A DNA stretch of 64,000 bases from Halodesulfovibrio sp. (GCF_015482765.1 NZ_JADMLB010000070.1:50028-114027), one strand, 5' to 3'. Shown: positions 13,239 to 23,087, numbered from the stretch's first letter. A program made the numbers and translations. The notes: generated by a model from the sequence alone, not told the origin.

Positions 13239-14312
13239 ATGATAGGAATTTACATAGGCTCAACAGACGCATTTGCGGGTAAAAATATTGCATTGATGGC
13301 TTTAGGGTTGGAAATGCAACGACGCGGCATGCGTGTAGGGTATATGAAACCTGTTGGTTCTCTTCCTAAACGGGTTGATGATGTTTTCGGGGATGAAGAC
13401 GCCATTGTCATCCAGGAACTTCTCGGCCTTGAGATTTCCCCAGATATACTGACGCCGGTACTTATTCCTAACAACCTGAGAGCCACTACCCTTTCAGATG
13501 AAACAGACGCTCTGGCTGCCATCCAGAGTGCCTACGACACAATATCCAAAGACAAAGACGTTATGCTTGTCGGCGGCTGCGGTTCCATCCAATATACCGG
13601 CACCCACAGGGGTGTGGATGGCATCACACTGTCGAAACAGCTTGGATTGAAAACCATACTTGTTGACCGCTATCGCCGGAACAGACTCAACTACGACGCT
13701 ATTCTCAATATCAAAAACACGCTCGGCGACGACATGCTCGGAGTTCTGTTCAACGATGTGCCGGAAGACTTTTCCCGCGATGCTGAAGACATCCTTATTC
13801 CTTTCTTAGAAAGAAACGGAGTTGATGTTTTTGGTACTGTACCACGCGACCCGATGCTCAACGCCATTAAAGCATCGGAACTTGCATGGCGCCTCAAGGG
13901 AAAAATTATTTCAGGTAATTCTCAATCCCAGCGTATTATTCAGAACTTCCTGATTGGTACTATGCAGGTGGAAAACTTCATGACATATTTCCGCCAGTCA
14001 TCCAATCTTGCCACCATTGTTGGTGGAGACAGAACTGACTTACAGCTTATCGCTATGGAAGGTGGTTGCCCGTGCCTTATCGTTACAGGCAACATCACTC
14101 CTAACGAGATTGTACGTTCCCGCTCTGAACAGCTCGGTGTACCTGTTATTCAGGTTTCAGATGATACCTATACGGTTGCCAAACGTATGGAACTGATTCT
14201 GAACAGCCAGAAGCTTCGTGAGCTGGTGAAAATTAAACGCGGCGCTGAACTTGTTGATAACGCGTTTAACTACAACAGGCTGTGTAAAAAACTGTCGGAA
14301 AAATCTGACTAG
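13239..14312 (+). CDS. BioD-like P-loop / DRTGG domain protein, paralogue of the PTA N-terminal module
   Basis: 357 residues behind a GGGAGGG ribosome binding site. The N-terminal half has the BioD-like fold seen in the upstream pta (IYIGSTDAFAGKNIALMALG), but the P-loop reads GKN instead of GKS/T. The C-terminal half is a DRTGG domain (TIVGGDRTDLQLIAMEGG). It has no catalytic phosphotransacetylase domain. The gene keeps its place between ackA and the LutC-like gene as in D. vulgaris (DVU3031 by gene order). A role in sensing or regulating acetyl-CoA/acetyl phosphate flux is an inference from domain sharing. Its enzymatic activity is unknown. Confidence 0.8.
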   Translation: MIGIYIGSTDAFAGKNIALMALGLEMQRRGMRVGYMKPVGSLPKRVDDVFGDEDAIVIQELLGLEISPDILTPVLIPNNLRATTLSDETDALAAIQSAYDTISKDKDVMLVGGCGSIQYTGTHRGVDGITLSKQLGLKTILVDRYRRNRLNYDAILNIKNTLGDDMLGVLFNDVPEDFSRDAEDILIPFLERNGVDVFGTVPRDPMLNAIKASELAWRLKGKIISGNSQSQRIIQNFLIGTMQVENFMTYFRQSSNLATIVGGDRTDLQLIAMEGGCPCLIVTGNITPNEIVRSRSEQLGVPVIQVSDDTYTVAKRMELILNSQKLRELVKIKRGAELVDNAFNYNRLCKKLSEKSD

Positions 14313-14630
14313 CATTACGCCCAACCCGCCTTATCAGTTGCCACATGACAAGTACGGATTGCATTACTGCATATGCATTTCTTTACTGCTGCCATTCTAG
14401 ATCACAGCAGTAAAGGTGGATGTACCGTACGAGCAAAGCATACTCGTTGCCGCTTTGCTGAATTTGTCCGGAAGACCGAATTCTGTACGACATTCATCCG
14501 TGAGGAGATTCTACAACCTATACGGTTGCTGTTCTGCATACTCCAGACCCGCCTGATAGCCTCAGGATGCAGCGGTTATGGATATGCTCAGCGGTATTCC
14601 TATGGAATGCCATAGTCTCAGGAGTGTCAC
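14313..14630 (+). other. Gene-free stretch before the LUD genes
   Basis: 318 bp with no credible frame. It contains an inverted repeat, TTTACTGCTG (14382-14391) and CAGCAGTAAA (14405-14414), perfect over 10 bp and without a T-run. This could be an operator or an RNA hairpin. A clear promoter was not recognised. Confidence 0.55.
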
Positions 14631-15227
14631 ATGAGCGACCTGAAAGAGCTTTTTCGCGAAAAAGCAGAACTGGTAGCAGCTAAAGTTACCAACATTAAAT
14701 CCATGGAAGAAGCATACGCTTACGCTGCAAACTACGTTGCAGAAAAAAATCCATGCGAACTTCTTATTCCTTCCAGCCCTAGCGCACCACAGCCAGAATT
14801 TGCTGAAGAAAAAATTATGGCTGCACCAGAACTTTCTGATGAACAGTACGCTGCTCTCGCAAAAGAATGTGAAGCAAAAGGCGTAAAGCTCATTAAAGAC
14901 GGTATGCGTGGCTACATGGCCGGCATTGATGCCGGATTCACCATTGCTGACGCTGGTCTCATTGAAACCGGCTCTATTGTTCAGCAGTCCAATGGAGAAG
15001 AACTGCGCCTTGCAACTATGGTTTCTGAAGTACATGTTGCTGTACTTCCTGCTTCCAAAATCTTCGAGGACTCCATCGCAGCAGAAAAACTTCTGCTCGA
15101 ACTGATGAGCGGCGTTGCATACACCGCATTTATCACCGGACCTAGCCGTACTGCTGACATTGAGCGTACTCTCGCTATCGGCGCACACGGCCCACTCGAA
15201 CTGCACATTCTTCTCCTGGAGGACTAA
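14631..15227 (+). CDS. lutC: LUD-domain lactate utilization protein (LutC-like)
   Basis: 198 residues of the LUD (LutC/YkgG) family, with an AGGAG ribosome binding site. Conserved stretches include ADAGLIETGSIV and the C-terminal ITGPSRTADIERTLAIGAHGP, a family hallmark. LutABC (LldEFG) complexes oxidise L-lactate to pyruvate through iron-sulfur clusters instead of a flavin. The next gene, 2 bp downstream, supplies the LutB and LutA parts, so the two probably form the L-lactate dehydrogenase of this island (as assigned to the D. vulgaris counterparts). Confidence 0.92.
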   Translation: MSDLKELFREKAELVAAKVTNIKSMEEAYAYAANYVAEKNPCELLIPSSPSAPQPEFAEEKIMAAPELSDEQYAALAKECEAKGVKLIKDGMRGYMAGIDAGFTIADAGLIETGSIVQQSNGEELRLATMVSEVHVAVLPASKIFEDSIAAEKLLLELMSGVAYTAFITGPSRTADIERTLAIGAHGPLELHILLLED

Positions 15228-15229
15228 TC

Positions 15230-17374
15230 ATGCATAACGCTGAAAATCTTAAAGAATACCGCGAAGACATGCAGGAAGCTCTTGATAACGAGTTTCTGCG
15301 TAAATCCATGGATGCATTTGCTGTTGGCTACCGTGAAAACCGTGCAAAAGCATTTGCTGGCATTGACGAGCGTGCGCTCATCAAAAAAATTGCTGACTGT
15401 AAAGACTACGCTGTAAAAAACAATGCTGCGCTCATGAAGCAGTTCACCGAAGAAGCTGAAAAGCGCGGTGTTCATGTTCATCAGGCAAAAGATGCTGAAG
15501 AAGCTAACCGCATCATTGCTGAAATTGCGAAGAAAAATAACGTTAAGAAGATTATTAAATCCAAGTCTATGACTTCTGAAGAAACTCTTCTTAACCACTA
15601 CCTCGAAGATGAGAACCTCAACGTTGTTGAAACTGACCTCGGTGAGTGGATCATTCAGATGCGCCATGAGGGCCCTTCCCACATGGTTATGCCTGCGATT
15701 CACCTTTCCCGTTATCAGGTACAGGATCTCTTCTCCAAGCGTACCGGTGAAAAACTGGATTCCGACCCTGTAAAACTCACTAAAGTTGCTCGTCGTGAAC
15801 TGCGTCGTGACTTTGCTGATGCTGACATGGGTATTTCCGGTGCTAACTTCTGTGTTGCAGAAAACGGCCACATCGGTATCGCTACTAACGAAGGTAACGC
15901 TCGTCTTACTACTACTGCTCCTCGCATTCACGTTGCTATCGCAGGTATCGACAAGCTTGTTCCTAAGCTTACTGACGCTCTTACCGCTCTTAAAGCACTT
16001 CCACGTAACGCAACCGGTCAGGCTCTGACCTCTTACGTAACATGGATCGGCGGTGCTAACGAGTGCGCTATCGGTGAAGACGAAAAGAAAGAAATGCACA
16101 TCGTTTTCCTCGATAACGGCCGTTCTAAAATCGCTGAAGATGAAATGTTCTCCCAGATTTTCCGCTGCGTACGCTGTGGTGCTTGTGCGAACGTTTGTCC
16201 TGTTTACCGTCTGGTTGGCGGCCACAAAATGGGTCACATCTACATCGGTGCTATCGGTCTTATCCTCACTTACTTCTTCCACGGTGAAGAAAAAGCGAAG
16301 AACCTTGTTCATAACTGTATCAACTGCGGCGCTTGTAAGAGCATTTGTGCTGGCGGTATCGATCTTCCGGGTCTTATTAAAGAACTCCGCGCTCGTATCA
16401 ACCAGGACAACGGTATGCCTATTGAGACTAACCTCCTCGGTAAAGTTCTCAAAAACCGCAAACTGTTCCACTCCCTGCTTCGCTTCGGTAAATGGGCACA
16501 GGCTCCTATGAAAAAAGGTCCTTACCTGCGTCACTTACCGCTTATGTTTATGAAAGATCAGGGCTTCCGTTCTTTCCCATCTATTGCTGACAAGCCGTTC
16601 CGTGATCGCTTCAGCGAAATCAAGCCTATGGTTCACAACCCTAAACACCGCGTTGCGTTGTTCTCCGGTTGTGTTCAGGACTTTGTTTACCCTGAACAGA
16701 TGGAAGCTGCTGTAAAAGTTATGGCTCGCCATAACGTTGCAATCGACTTCCCTATGGATCAGAGCTGTTGTGGTCTCCCTGTTCAGATGATGGGTGAAAA
16801 ACAGGCTACTATCGACGTTGCTAAGCAGAACGTTGATGCATTCGAAGGTACAAACTGCGATTACATCGTTACTCTTTGTGCTTCCTGTGCTTCACACCTC
16901 AAAGAAGGCTACGCTGAGCTTCTCGAAAACGAACCTGGTTACAAAGCAAAAGTTGAGCGCTTCTCTGCGAAGATTATTGACTTCTCTTCCTACGCTCACG
17001 ACGTACTCGGTGTTTCCGCTGACGACTTCAACAAGTCCAGCGAAAAAGTTGCGTACCACGCTTCTTGTCACCTCTGCCGTGAACTTAAAGTTGTTGAACA
17101 GCCTCGTAACCTCATCGAAATGGCTGGCGACTACGCTCCATCCGCAGAAGAAGATGTTTGTTGTGGCTTCGGTGGTACATTCACCGTGAAGTTCCCTGAA
17201 CTGTCCTCAACTCTTCTTGATAAAAAACTGACCAACATTGAAGCAACCGGCGCAAAACGTCTTGTTGCTGACTGCCCGGGCTGTCTCCTTCACCTCGGTG
17301 GCGGTTCCAACGTGCGTAACAACGGCATCAAAGTTACACACATCGCAGAACTTCTTGCAGAAAACCTCAAGTAA
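15230..17374 (+). CDS. lutB: Fused LutB/LutA-type L-lactate dehydrogenase iron-sulfur protein
   Basis: 714 residues starting 2 bp after lutC behind GGAGG. The N-terminal ~300 residues are a LUD/LutB domain. Two 4Fe-4S motifs follow (CVRCGACANVCP and CINCGACKSICAGG, about residues 310-380). The C-terminal part has the two CCG domains of LutA (SGCVQDFVYPE with SCCGLP; YHASCHLCRE with CCGFGGTF). In Bacillus and many others LutA and LutB are separate proteins, so this is a natural fusion. It should accept electrons from L-lactate and feed membrane redox carriers. Last gene of the island, followed by a strong terminator. Confidence 0.93.
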   Translation: MHNAENLKEYREDMQEALDNEFLRKSMDAFAVGYRENRAKAFAGIDERALIKKIADCKDYAVKNNAALMKQFTEEAEKRGVHVHQAKDAEEANRIIAEIAKKNNVKKIIKSKSMTSEETLLNHYLEDENLNVVETDLGEWIIQMRHEGPSHMVMPAIHLSRYQVQDLFSKRTGEKLDSDPVKLTKVARRELRRDFADADMGISGANFCVAENGHIGIATNEGNARLTTTAPRIHVAIAGIDKLVPKLTDALTALKALPRNATGQALTSYVTWIGGANECAIGEDEKKEMHIVFLDNGRSKIAEDEMFSQIFRCVRCGACANVCPVYRLVGGHKMGHIYIGAIGLILTYFFHGEEKAKNLVHNCINCGACKSICAGGIDLPGLIKELRARINQDNGMPIETNLLGKVLKNRKLFHSLLRFGKWAQAPMKKGPYLRHLPLMFMKDQGFRSFPSIADKPFRDRFSEIKPMVHNPKHRVALFSGCVQDFVYPEQMEAAVKVMARHNVAIDFPMDQSCCGLPVQMMGEKQATIDVAKQNVDAFEGTNCDYIVTLCASCASHLKEGYAELLENEPGYKAKVERFSAKIIDFSSYAHDVLGVSADDFNKSSEKVAYHASCHLCRELKVVEQPRNLIEMAGDYAPSAEEDVCCGFGGTFTVKFPELSSTLLDKKLTNIEATGAKRLVADCPGCLLHLGGGSNVRNNGIKVTHIAELLAENLK

Positions 17375-17401
17375 TCTGCTAAGTCTCTCTGTTAGAACAT
17401 C

Positions 17402-17429
17402 AAAAGGGCGCCTTTGGCGCCCTTTTTTT
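17402..17429 (+). terminator. Terminator of the lactate island
   Basis: GGGCGCC (17406-17412), a TTT loop and GGCGCCC (17416-17422), extended by A/T pairs and followed by seven T residues. Confidence 0.92.
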
Positions 17430-17642
17430 ATGCTCTTTATCTATTGCATTGCCTCTTGAGTAATGCAGCATGGTTTGTCTCCCCCAAAAAATATGTCAGC
17501 CTGAGACTGTATTCTCCTGCATCAGCACTCTTTAACACAACACAATCTTTTTATTACTTAGTATTACAAAGACAAACACATACAAACCTTACTTTCCCTA
17601 AACATAAGCGTTTGCTTTTTAACACCTTTTTTCATTATAATA

Positions 17643-17669
17643 TTAAGTTCAAACATTTTCTGCCGATCA
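17643..17669 (+). promoter_or_regulatory. Sigma-28 (FliA) promoter of the chemoreceptor gene
   Basis: TTAAGTTC, an 11-bp spacer, then GCCGATCA. It closely matches the flagellar sigma consensus TAAAGTTT-N11-GCCGATAA, 46 bp before the start codon of a chemoreceptor. Confidence 0.7.
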
Positions 17670-17715
17670 GACTATATCCACCGCAATACATGGACTTACT
17701 ACTGAAGGGGGCTAG

Positions 17716-19533
17716 ATGTTTAGAAAGATTACAATCCGTGCACGAGTTTTCCTGTTACTGGCAGTTTTTTTACTGTTTATTTTAGGAATTCTTTTGTTCA
17801 ACGCACGTTCAACAATGCAGTCGAATGACGAGGCCGTTCAGCACCTGCAAAATGTCATGCTCACAGGTGAAAAAGAAACACTGAAAGTTGCAACCCACTC
17901 ACTCTCCCTTGCAATCAGTGCTCAGCTTTCCGGAGTCAGTGACAAAGAAACACAGCACACAATTATTCAGGATGCCGTTGATAAGGCACGCTTTAAACCG
18001 GACAGCTCAGGTTACTTCTTTGTATACGAAGGAACAACAAACGTTGCGCTCCCAACCAAGAAGAGCTTGATCGGTAAGGACCTTGGCCAATCGAAAGACA
18101 AAAACGGCGTTTATTACGTACGTGAACTGAAAAACGCTGCCGTTTCCGGCGGTGCGTTTGTTGAATACGTGTTTAATAAACCCGGACAGGGCAACCAGCC
18201 GAAACTTGCCTATGCTGAGAAAATTCAGGGAACACCATACTGGATCGGTACCGGCGTCTACATTGACAACATCGACAAGCACAAAGCAATGCTCCAAAAC
18301 GAATTTGATTCCCGTATGAAAGAAAGCCTGACTATTCAGCTTTCCATCATCGGCATTGTACTGCTTTGCGGATTTGCTCCGTTCTGTCTCTTCCTTGTTC
18401 GCTCCATCACTACCCCTGTTTTACAGGCGAACACGGTCGCTCAGCAAATTGCGGGTGGTGATTTACATGTTTCCATCACTGTTGAAGGAAATGATGAAAT
18501 TGCTGAATTACAGTCTTCTTTGAGTGTCATGGCTGAAACACTGCGCAGCAACGTTGAAGAAATGGAGGCAAAAGAACAAGAAGCAAACCGACAAGCTTCT
18601 ATTGCCCGCGATGCTGCTGCTAAAGCAGAAGAAGCCATGCAGCAGGCTGCTGTTGCAACCAGTGAAGGCATTAACACCGCAGCGGATCGTCTTACAGGAT
18701 TGGTGGGCAGCATTAACGCCAGCTCTTCCGACTTGGCAGCAACCAGTCGTCAATTGGAAAAAGGCTCAGAAGTTCAGCTCACACGCATCAGTGAGACCGC
18801 CACAGCCATGGAAGAAATGAACGCAACGGTTCTTGAAGTTGCGCGCAATGCCAGTGATGCTGCCGAACGTACTGAACGTTCACGCCGACAGGCGGCAGAA
18901 GGACAATCCGTTGTTAACGACACAATCAGTGCGATCAACGAATTACGCCAGATTACCAATACCCTGCACGAAAATATGAATTTGCTTGGTAAGGAGTCTG
19001 AAGCAATCGGTCAGGTTATGACGATCATTAACGACATCGCAGATCAGACCAACCTGCTTGCGCTGAACGCTGCCATTGAGGCTGCCCGAGCCGGTGATGC
19101 CGGACGCGGATTCGCAGTTGTTGCTGATGAAGTACGCAAGCTTGCAGAAAAAACTATGGGTGCTACCAGCGAAGTCGGAAACAGCATCAGTACTATTCAG
19201 CAGCTTGCTCAGAAAAACATCAAGGGCATGGAAGAATCTACAAGCGCGATGGAATCTACTGCACAGCGCTCTCAGGTTTCCGGTGACATGCTTGAGTCCA
19301 TCGTTGAAATGGCAGATGCAGCTGCTGCACAGGTACAATCCATTGCTACTGCGGCAGAAGAGCAGTCAGCAGCGTCTGAAGAAATTACCCGTTCCATTGA
19401 AGACATTAATGCTATTGCCAACGAGTCCCGCTCCATGGCTGGAAATGCTGAGCAAAGTGTTTCTGCACTGCACGACGAAGCGCGTAATCTTCAAGAAATT
19501 ATTTACGAACTTAAAGAAGAAGCTGCCCGATAA
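17716..19533 (+). CDS. Methyl-accepting chemotaxis protein with a single Cache domain
   Basis: 605 residues. Membrane segment at about 8-28, periplasmic single-Cache domain (about 60-195; [18 protein letters not shown] and [14 protein letters not shown]), second membrane segment at about 204-228, HAMP, then a long coiled-coil signalling domain with the conserved hairpin tip ([34 protein letters not shown]). Cache domains of this type usually bind small organic acids; the ligand here is unknown, though the position next to the lactate island makes an organic acid plausible. The C terminus has no CheR-tethering pentapeptide. The sigma-28 promoter upstream supports a chemotaxis role. Confidence 0.94.
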   Translation: MFRKITIRARVFLLLAVFLLFILGILLFNARSTMQSNDEAVQHLQNVMLTGEKETLKVATHSLSLAISAQLSGVSDKETQHTIIQDAVDKARFKPDSSGYFFVYEGTTNVALPTKKSLIGKDLGQSKDKNGVYYVRELKNAAVSGGAFVEYVFNKPGQGNQPKLAYAEKIQGTPYWIGTGVYIDNIDKHKAMLQNEFDSRMKESLTIQLSIIGIVLLCGFAPFCLFLVRSITTPVLQANTVAQQIAGGDLHVSITVEGNDEIAELQSSLSVMAETLRSNVEEMEAKEQEANRQASIARDAAAKAEEAMQQAAVATSEGINTAADRLTGLVGSINASSSDLAATSRQLEKGSEVQLTRISETATAMEEMNATVLEVARNASDAAERTERSRRQAAEGQSVVNDTISAINELRQITNTLHENMNLLGKESEAIGQVMTIINDIADQTNLLALNAAIEAARAGDAGRGFAVVADEVRKLAEKTMGATSEVGNSISTIQQLAQKNIKGMEESTSAMESTAQRSQVSGDMLESIVEMADAAAAQVQSIATAAEEQSAASEEITRSIEDINAIANESRSMAGNAEQSVSALHDEARNLQEIIYELKEEAAR

Positions 19534-19553
19534 AGCAAAAAAAGTTTACTTAC

Positions 19554-19587
19554 AAAAAAAGGGCTGCCTTCATCATGAAGGCAGCCC
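19554..19587 (-). terminator. Terminator between convergent genes
   Basis: GGGCTGCCTTCA (19561-19572) pairs perfectly with TGAAGGCAGCCC (19576-19587). On the minus strand it is followed by seven T (A-run 19554-19560), so it serves mainly the leftward dehydrogenase gene. It can also stop the rightward chemoreceptor transcript. Confidence 0.85.
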
Positions 19588-19627
19588 GTAATATGCATTA
19601 TTTTCGTTGGAGAAATACCTGACAAGG

Positions 19628-20515
19628 CTATGCCTGATTCATTGCTTCAAAAACTTTGTATAAGCCTTGTGTGCCGAGATCTTCCAAGCCCTGTGCCTTT
19701 GCAGCCACGTAGAACTGATTCGCCATGGCAAGCCCCGGAAGAGAGAGGTTCATTTTTGCACTTTCTTCAAGTGCGATGCCCATATCTTTTACAAAGTGTT
19801 TGATGAAGAAGCCCGGATCAAAATCACCTTTAGCAATACGACGGCCAAGGTTATTTATTGACCATGAGCCTGCGGCACCACTGCCGATAACATCAATAAC
19901 CTGATCAAGATCCATTCCGGTTTTTGCGGCATACAGCAAGGACTCAACTGTACCGATCATTGTTCCGGCGATAAGTATCTGATTCGCCATCTTGCAGTGC
20001 TGCCCTGAGCCTGCATCTCCCATACGTTGAATGTTCTTGCCCATTACTTCGAAAAATGGAAGCATAGCCTCATAGGTTGCGGCATCACCGCCGACCATAA
20101 TTGCAAGAGTACCTTCACGGGCGCCAAGATCGCCACCTGAAACTGGAGCATCCAGCGCGGCCATTTTTTTAGAAGCCGCAACTTCTGCAATGCGCTTTGC
20201 TAATGAAGGAGTAGAAGTTGTCATATCTACAACAACTGTACCTTCCTTTGCATTTGCCAGAACACCGTCTTCACCAAGAATGACGCTTTCTACATCTTGA
20301 GGAAAACCGACAATTGTAAAGACAACATCACTGTTGGCTGCGACTTCTGCCGGTGAATTGCACAGCGTTGCACCTAACTCAACAAGTTCTTGAGCTTTTT
20401 CTGCACTACGATTGTATACATAGGCTGTACAACCAGCGTTAATCAAATGTTTACACATTGATTTACCCATTACGCCTGTTCCGATCCAACCAACGCGCTT
20501 TGCTGTAAGACTCAT
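19628..20515 (-). CDS. NAD(P)-dependent beta-hydroxyacid dehydrogenase (3-hydroxyisobutyrate / tartronate semialdehyde reductase family)
   Basis: 295 residues from the ATG at 20515, which sits behind GGAGG; a longer frame starting at 20530 would translate the ribosome binding site itself. N-terminal Rossmann motif VGWIGTGVMGKSM, the substrate-binding DAPVSGGDLGAREGTL, the catalytic-lysine helix GSGQHCKMANQ, and the C-terminal all-helical domain. The family reduces or oxidises beta-hydroxyacids such as 3-hydroxyisobutyrate, tartronate semialdehyde, glyoxylate or succinic semialdehyde. The exact substrate cannot be read from sequence. It is a single gene, facing the chemoreceptor. Confidence 0.9.
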   Translation of the reverse strand: MSLTAKRVGWIGTGVMGKSMCKHLINAGCTAYVYNRSAEKAQELVELGATLCNSPAEVAANSDVVFTIVGFPQDVESVILGEDGVLANAKEGTVVVDMTTSTPSLAKRIAEVAASKKMAALDAPVSGGDLGAREGTLAIMVGGDAATYEAMLPFFEVMGKNIQRMGDAGSGQHCKMANQILIAGTMIGTVESLLYAAKTGMDLDQVIDVIGSGAAGSWSINNLGRRIAKGDFDPGFFIKHFVKDMGIALEESAKMNLSLPGLAMANQFYVAAKAQGLEDLGTQGLYKVFEAMNQA

Positions 20516-20985
20516 ATATCCTCCGTTCATGCTGTATATAGATCAATCGTTACCTTGATTTTACAACAATAAATGTATCCCATTGAAACAAATAGAGTTA
20601 TGGAATAAAGGTAAGACAATTACACAATGTGAATTTATGTGGGGTTATAAGATATAATAATATTCTTACGTTACAACGTTTTTATTACAAATGCCGCTTG
20701 CGTATTTATTTCTATACTTTTTTCTTATATAACCCAAAAGCAATTTACCTGATAACTAACTACTTTCAATCATCTCGCCAGAGCGCGATTAGCACTCTTT
20801 TTCTGTTATCGGGAGCTTTTTAAAAACGTTATTTAACACTTGCTAACCATTGTTGACATCCGACAATTGTTGAAGTTTTCTTTTTATCATCATCTTTAAC
20901 AATCGGGCCCCTACTACAACAGTGGTGTTTCCTTAAAAAACGTGTGTTTTAAAGACACGAAACAACATAACCAAGTGCACTATCC
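20516..20985. other. Gene-free region between divergent genes
   Basis: 470 AT-rich bp shared by the leftward dehydrogenase and the rightward two-component genes. A TTGACA hexamer at 20853-20858 lies within a direct repeat ATTGTTGA (20849-20856 and 20866-20873), possibly the site of the response regulator. The -10 is not clear. A 64-codon frame at 20629-20823 is judged spurious. Confidence 0.5.
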
Positions 20986-21675
20986 ATGGAACAAACAATT
21001 CTGATCATCGACGACGATGCGAAGTTGCAAGACCTTTTGACTGAATATCTAGAAAATTCAGGCTTTACCGTTGTGTCCTTACTTAACGGACACGACGCAC
21101 TTTCCAGCATCCGCAACATTGCTCCGTCCCTTATTATTCTAGACGTCATGCTCCCCGGTAAAGACGGTCTTGAAGTCCTTCGTGATATCCGCACGGAATC
21201 TACTGTCCCGATTATTATGCTTACTGCCCGCGGAGACGATGCAGACCGTATTGTCGGTCTTGAGCTTGGCGCTGACGACTACCTTTCTAAACCGTTCAAC
21301 CCGCGTGAACTTCTGGCTCGTATTAAAGCCATATTACGCCGGTTTGACAACAGCACAGCAAAAGTTACCTCGCACCAAATTGAATGTGCAGGGCTTGCAT
21401 TAGAAGCAAGTAGACAAATTCTTATTATAGACAACGAACAGATAACATTGTCTCCTACAGAAACAAAGCTCATGGCTGAGCTTATGCGCAGCCCGAACCA
21501 TGAATTCTCCCGCGACGACCTTATGACTAAGGTGTGGGGGCGTGAATTCAACGCCTATGACCGCAGTATTGATGTACACATCTCTAAACTGCGTAATATT
21601 TTAAAACCATACAACGAGCATGCTCATCGCATCCGCACTGTGTGGGGCAAAGGGTACATGTTCCTGAGCGATTAA
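20986..21675 (+). CDS. OmpR/PhoB-family response regulator (CpxR-like)
   Basis: 229 residues. The receiver domain (1-120) has acidic residues DDD at 9-11, the phosphoacceptor Asp53 in LIILDVMLPGKDG, a switch threonine in IIMLTARGD and Lys in YLSKPFNPREL. A C-terminal winged-helix DNA-binding domain follows (about 130-228; SRDDLMTKVWGREF, VDVHISKLR-like IDVHISKLRN, VWGKGYMFLS). It overlaps the histidine kinase gene by one base (TAATG), so they form a coupled pair. The kinase HELRSPLTR motif suggests an envelope-stress CpxA/CpxR-type system, but the signal is unknown. Confidence 0.94.
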   Translation: MEQTILIIDDDAKLQDLLTEYLENSGFTVVSLLNGHDALSSIRNIAPSLIILDVMLPGKDGLEVLRDIRTESTVPIIMLTARGDDADRIVGLELGADDYLSKPFNPRELLARIKAILRRFDNSTAKVTSHQIECAGLALEASRQILIIDNEQITLSPTETKLMAELMRSPNHEFSRDDLMTKVWGREFNAYDRSIDVHISKLRNILKPYNEHAHRIRTVWGKGYMFLSD

Positions 21676-23087
21676 TGTTTTTGAAATCTATTTCCGCTAA
21701 GCTGATCGCAACGTTTCTTTTGATTCTTGCGCTCAGCTTAGCAATTTATGTTACTCTGTTCTCTATTACGATGCATCGGGATGCTGAACGCTCTATTGTG
21801 CGCTCCCTGCCCATGATTTCGTCACTGCTCAATACAGAATTCGCATGCTTAAATGTTGTCCCGCATGAAGACAATCAAGACACGCGCTGCGAAATATCCA
21901 GTATTCTTTCCGGCCTGCAGCCAACATTGCAAGCTGAATTTCTTTGGGTTGTTACCCCCAGTGGTAAAATTGTAACAGCTCGAAACGCCAAAATTCCTGA
22001 CCATACGCTGTTTTTCCACAAAACATTGAATAACGGCATCACACTTTCATTCTTCAGTTCTTTGGACACTGATGAGCTACTTGCTCTTACCTTTCCCATT
22101 CCCTTATGGAACGGCAAAGGAAAAATCATAATCGTGCAGCAAACCACATGGCCATCGCATAAGATCCTTCTGGATTTTCTGGTTCCTACTGCCGGAACCG
22201 GCTTACTTATAGGCTTAATCGTTCTCCCGCTTATAACGCGTACGCTTCGCCCCCTAAAAGAGCTTGAAGCAAAAGTTATTAACTACGCAACGGGTGATCT
22301 TTCCGAACGCATTGAACCTGTCGACAATGATGAAATTGGACGTCTTTCACGTACGTTCAATATTATGGCGGACAACCTTGAACAGATGACCAAGTTCCGT
22401 CATGAACTGACCGCCAATATATCCCACGAGCTCCGCAGCCCGCTCACACGGATTCAGATGTCTGAAGAACTGGCTAATATGGGCTGTGACAAAAAGAATT
22501 ATGACAATGTAAAAAAACACCTGCGGGCTATTCGCAACGAAGTTGCAGAACTTGATGGTCTTATTGAAGAAATTCTCCGGCTATCCAGAATGGAACTCAG
22601 TACACAGGTCGGTGAAATAGGTGCCTGTGATGTAGCAGACACATTACAACGGCTTTTGCGAAAAAGTGCTCCGATTATTGAGCGAAAAACTCTTAATGTA
22701 GAGACAACACTCTCGCATGACAGCGTTATTACCTGTAACTATCCTATGGTGAACCTCGCGATAAGTAATCTGGTTGCCAACGCTCTTAAATTTGCTCCGG
22801 AATTCGGATGTATCCGTGTAACGACCATTTCAAATTCGTGCCTTGTTTCCATACAGATATACAACTCATTCTACCGTAAACTAACGTCTTCTGAACTGGT
22901 ATCTATCTTTGAGCCTTTTGCACGGGCTGAAGGAGAAAACATTCCCGGAACTGGCTTGGGGCTTGCCTTGGTCGCCAAAGTCGCTGAACAGCATGCCGGA
23001 ACAATTACCGCTGAAAATAGAGACGGCGGCATCCTCTTTACCATTACATTACCCCGAGGTTTTGCGGAACAACAACTCCCGACGTAA
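21675..23087 (+). CDS. Sensor histidine kinase (CpxA-like)
   Basis: 470 residues from the ATG at 21675, overlapping the response regulator stop by one base; the in-frame extension upstream runs inside the regulator gene and is not used. Two membrane segments (about 8-30 and 168-190) enclose a periplasmic domain of ~135 residues with three cysteines. HAMP follows (RTLRPLKELEAKV), then HisKA with phosphoacceptor His251 in ISHELRSPLTR, and a HATPase domain with NLVANALKFAP and GTGLGLALVAK. It phosphorylates the adjacent regulator. The gene ends before a bidirectional terminator. Confidence 0.93.
   Translation: MFLKSISAKLIATFLLILALSLAIYVTLFSITMHRDAERSIVRSLPMISSLLNTEFACLNVVPHEDNQDTRCEISSILSGLQPTLQAEFLWVVTPSGKIVTARNAKIPDHTLFFHKTLNNGITLSFFSSLDTDELLALTFPIPLWNGKGKIIIVQQTTWPSHKILLDFLVPTAGTGLLIGLIVLPLITRTLRPLKELEAKVINYATGDLSERIEPVDNDEIGRLSRTFNIMADNLEQMTKFRHELTANISHELRSPLTRIQMSEELANMGCDKKNYDNVKKHLRAIRNEVAELDGLIEEILRLSRMELSTQVGEIGACDVADTLQRLLRKSAPIIERKTLNVETTLSHDSVITCNYPMVNLAISNLVANALKFAPEFGCIRVTTISNSCLVSIQIYNSFYRKLTSSELVSIFEPFARAEGENIPGTGLGLALVAKVAEQHAGTITAENRDGGILFTITLPRGFAEQQLPT

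Larger units (their letters stand above)
17375..17715 (+). other. Gene-free AT-rich region before the first chemoreceptor
   Basis: 341 bp holding the island terminator and a sigma-28 promoter. The overlapping open frames in this stretch have no ribosome binding site and are not taken as genes. Confidence 0.7.

Noticed and set aside
15224..16534. A 436-codon antisense frame opposite the LutB-like gene
   Set aside because: Codon-bias shadow; the forward strand encodes two 4Fe-4S motifs and LUD/CCG domains.
20629..20823. A 64-codon frame in the AT-rich region before the response regulator
   Set aside because: Low-complexity, Tyr/Phe/Leu-rich product, no ribosome binding site, typical chance frame in AT-rich DNA.
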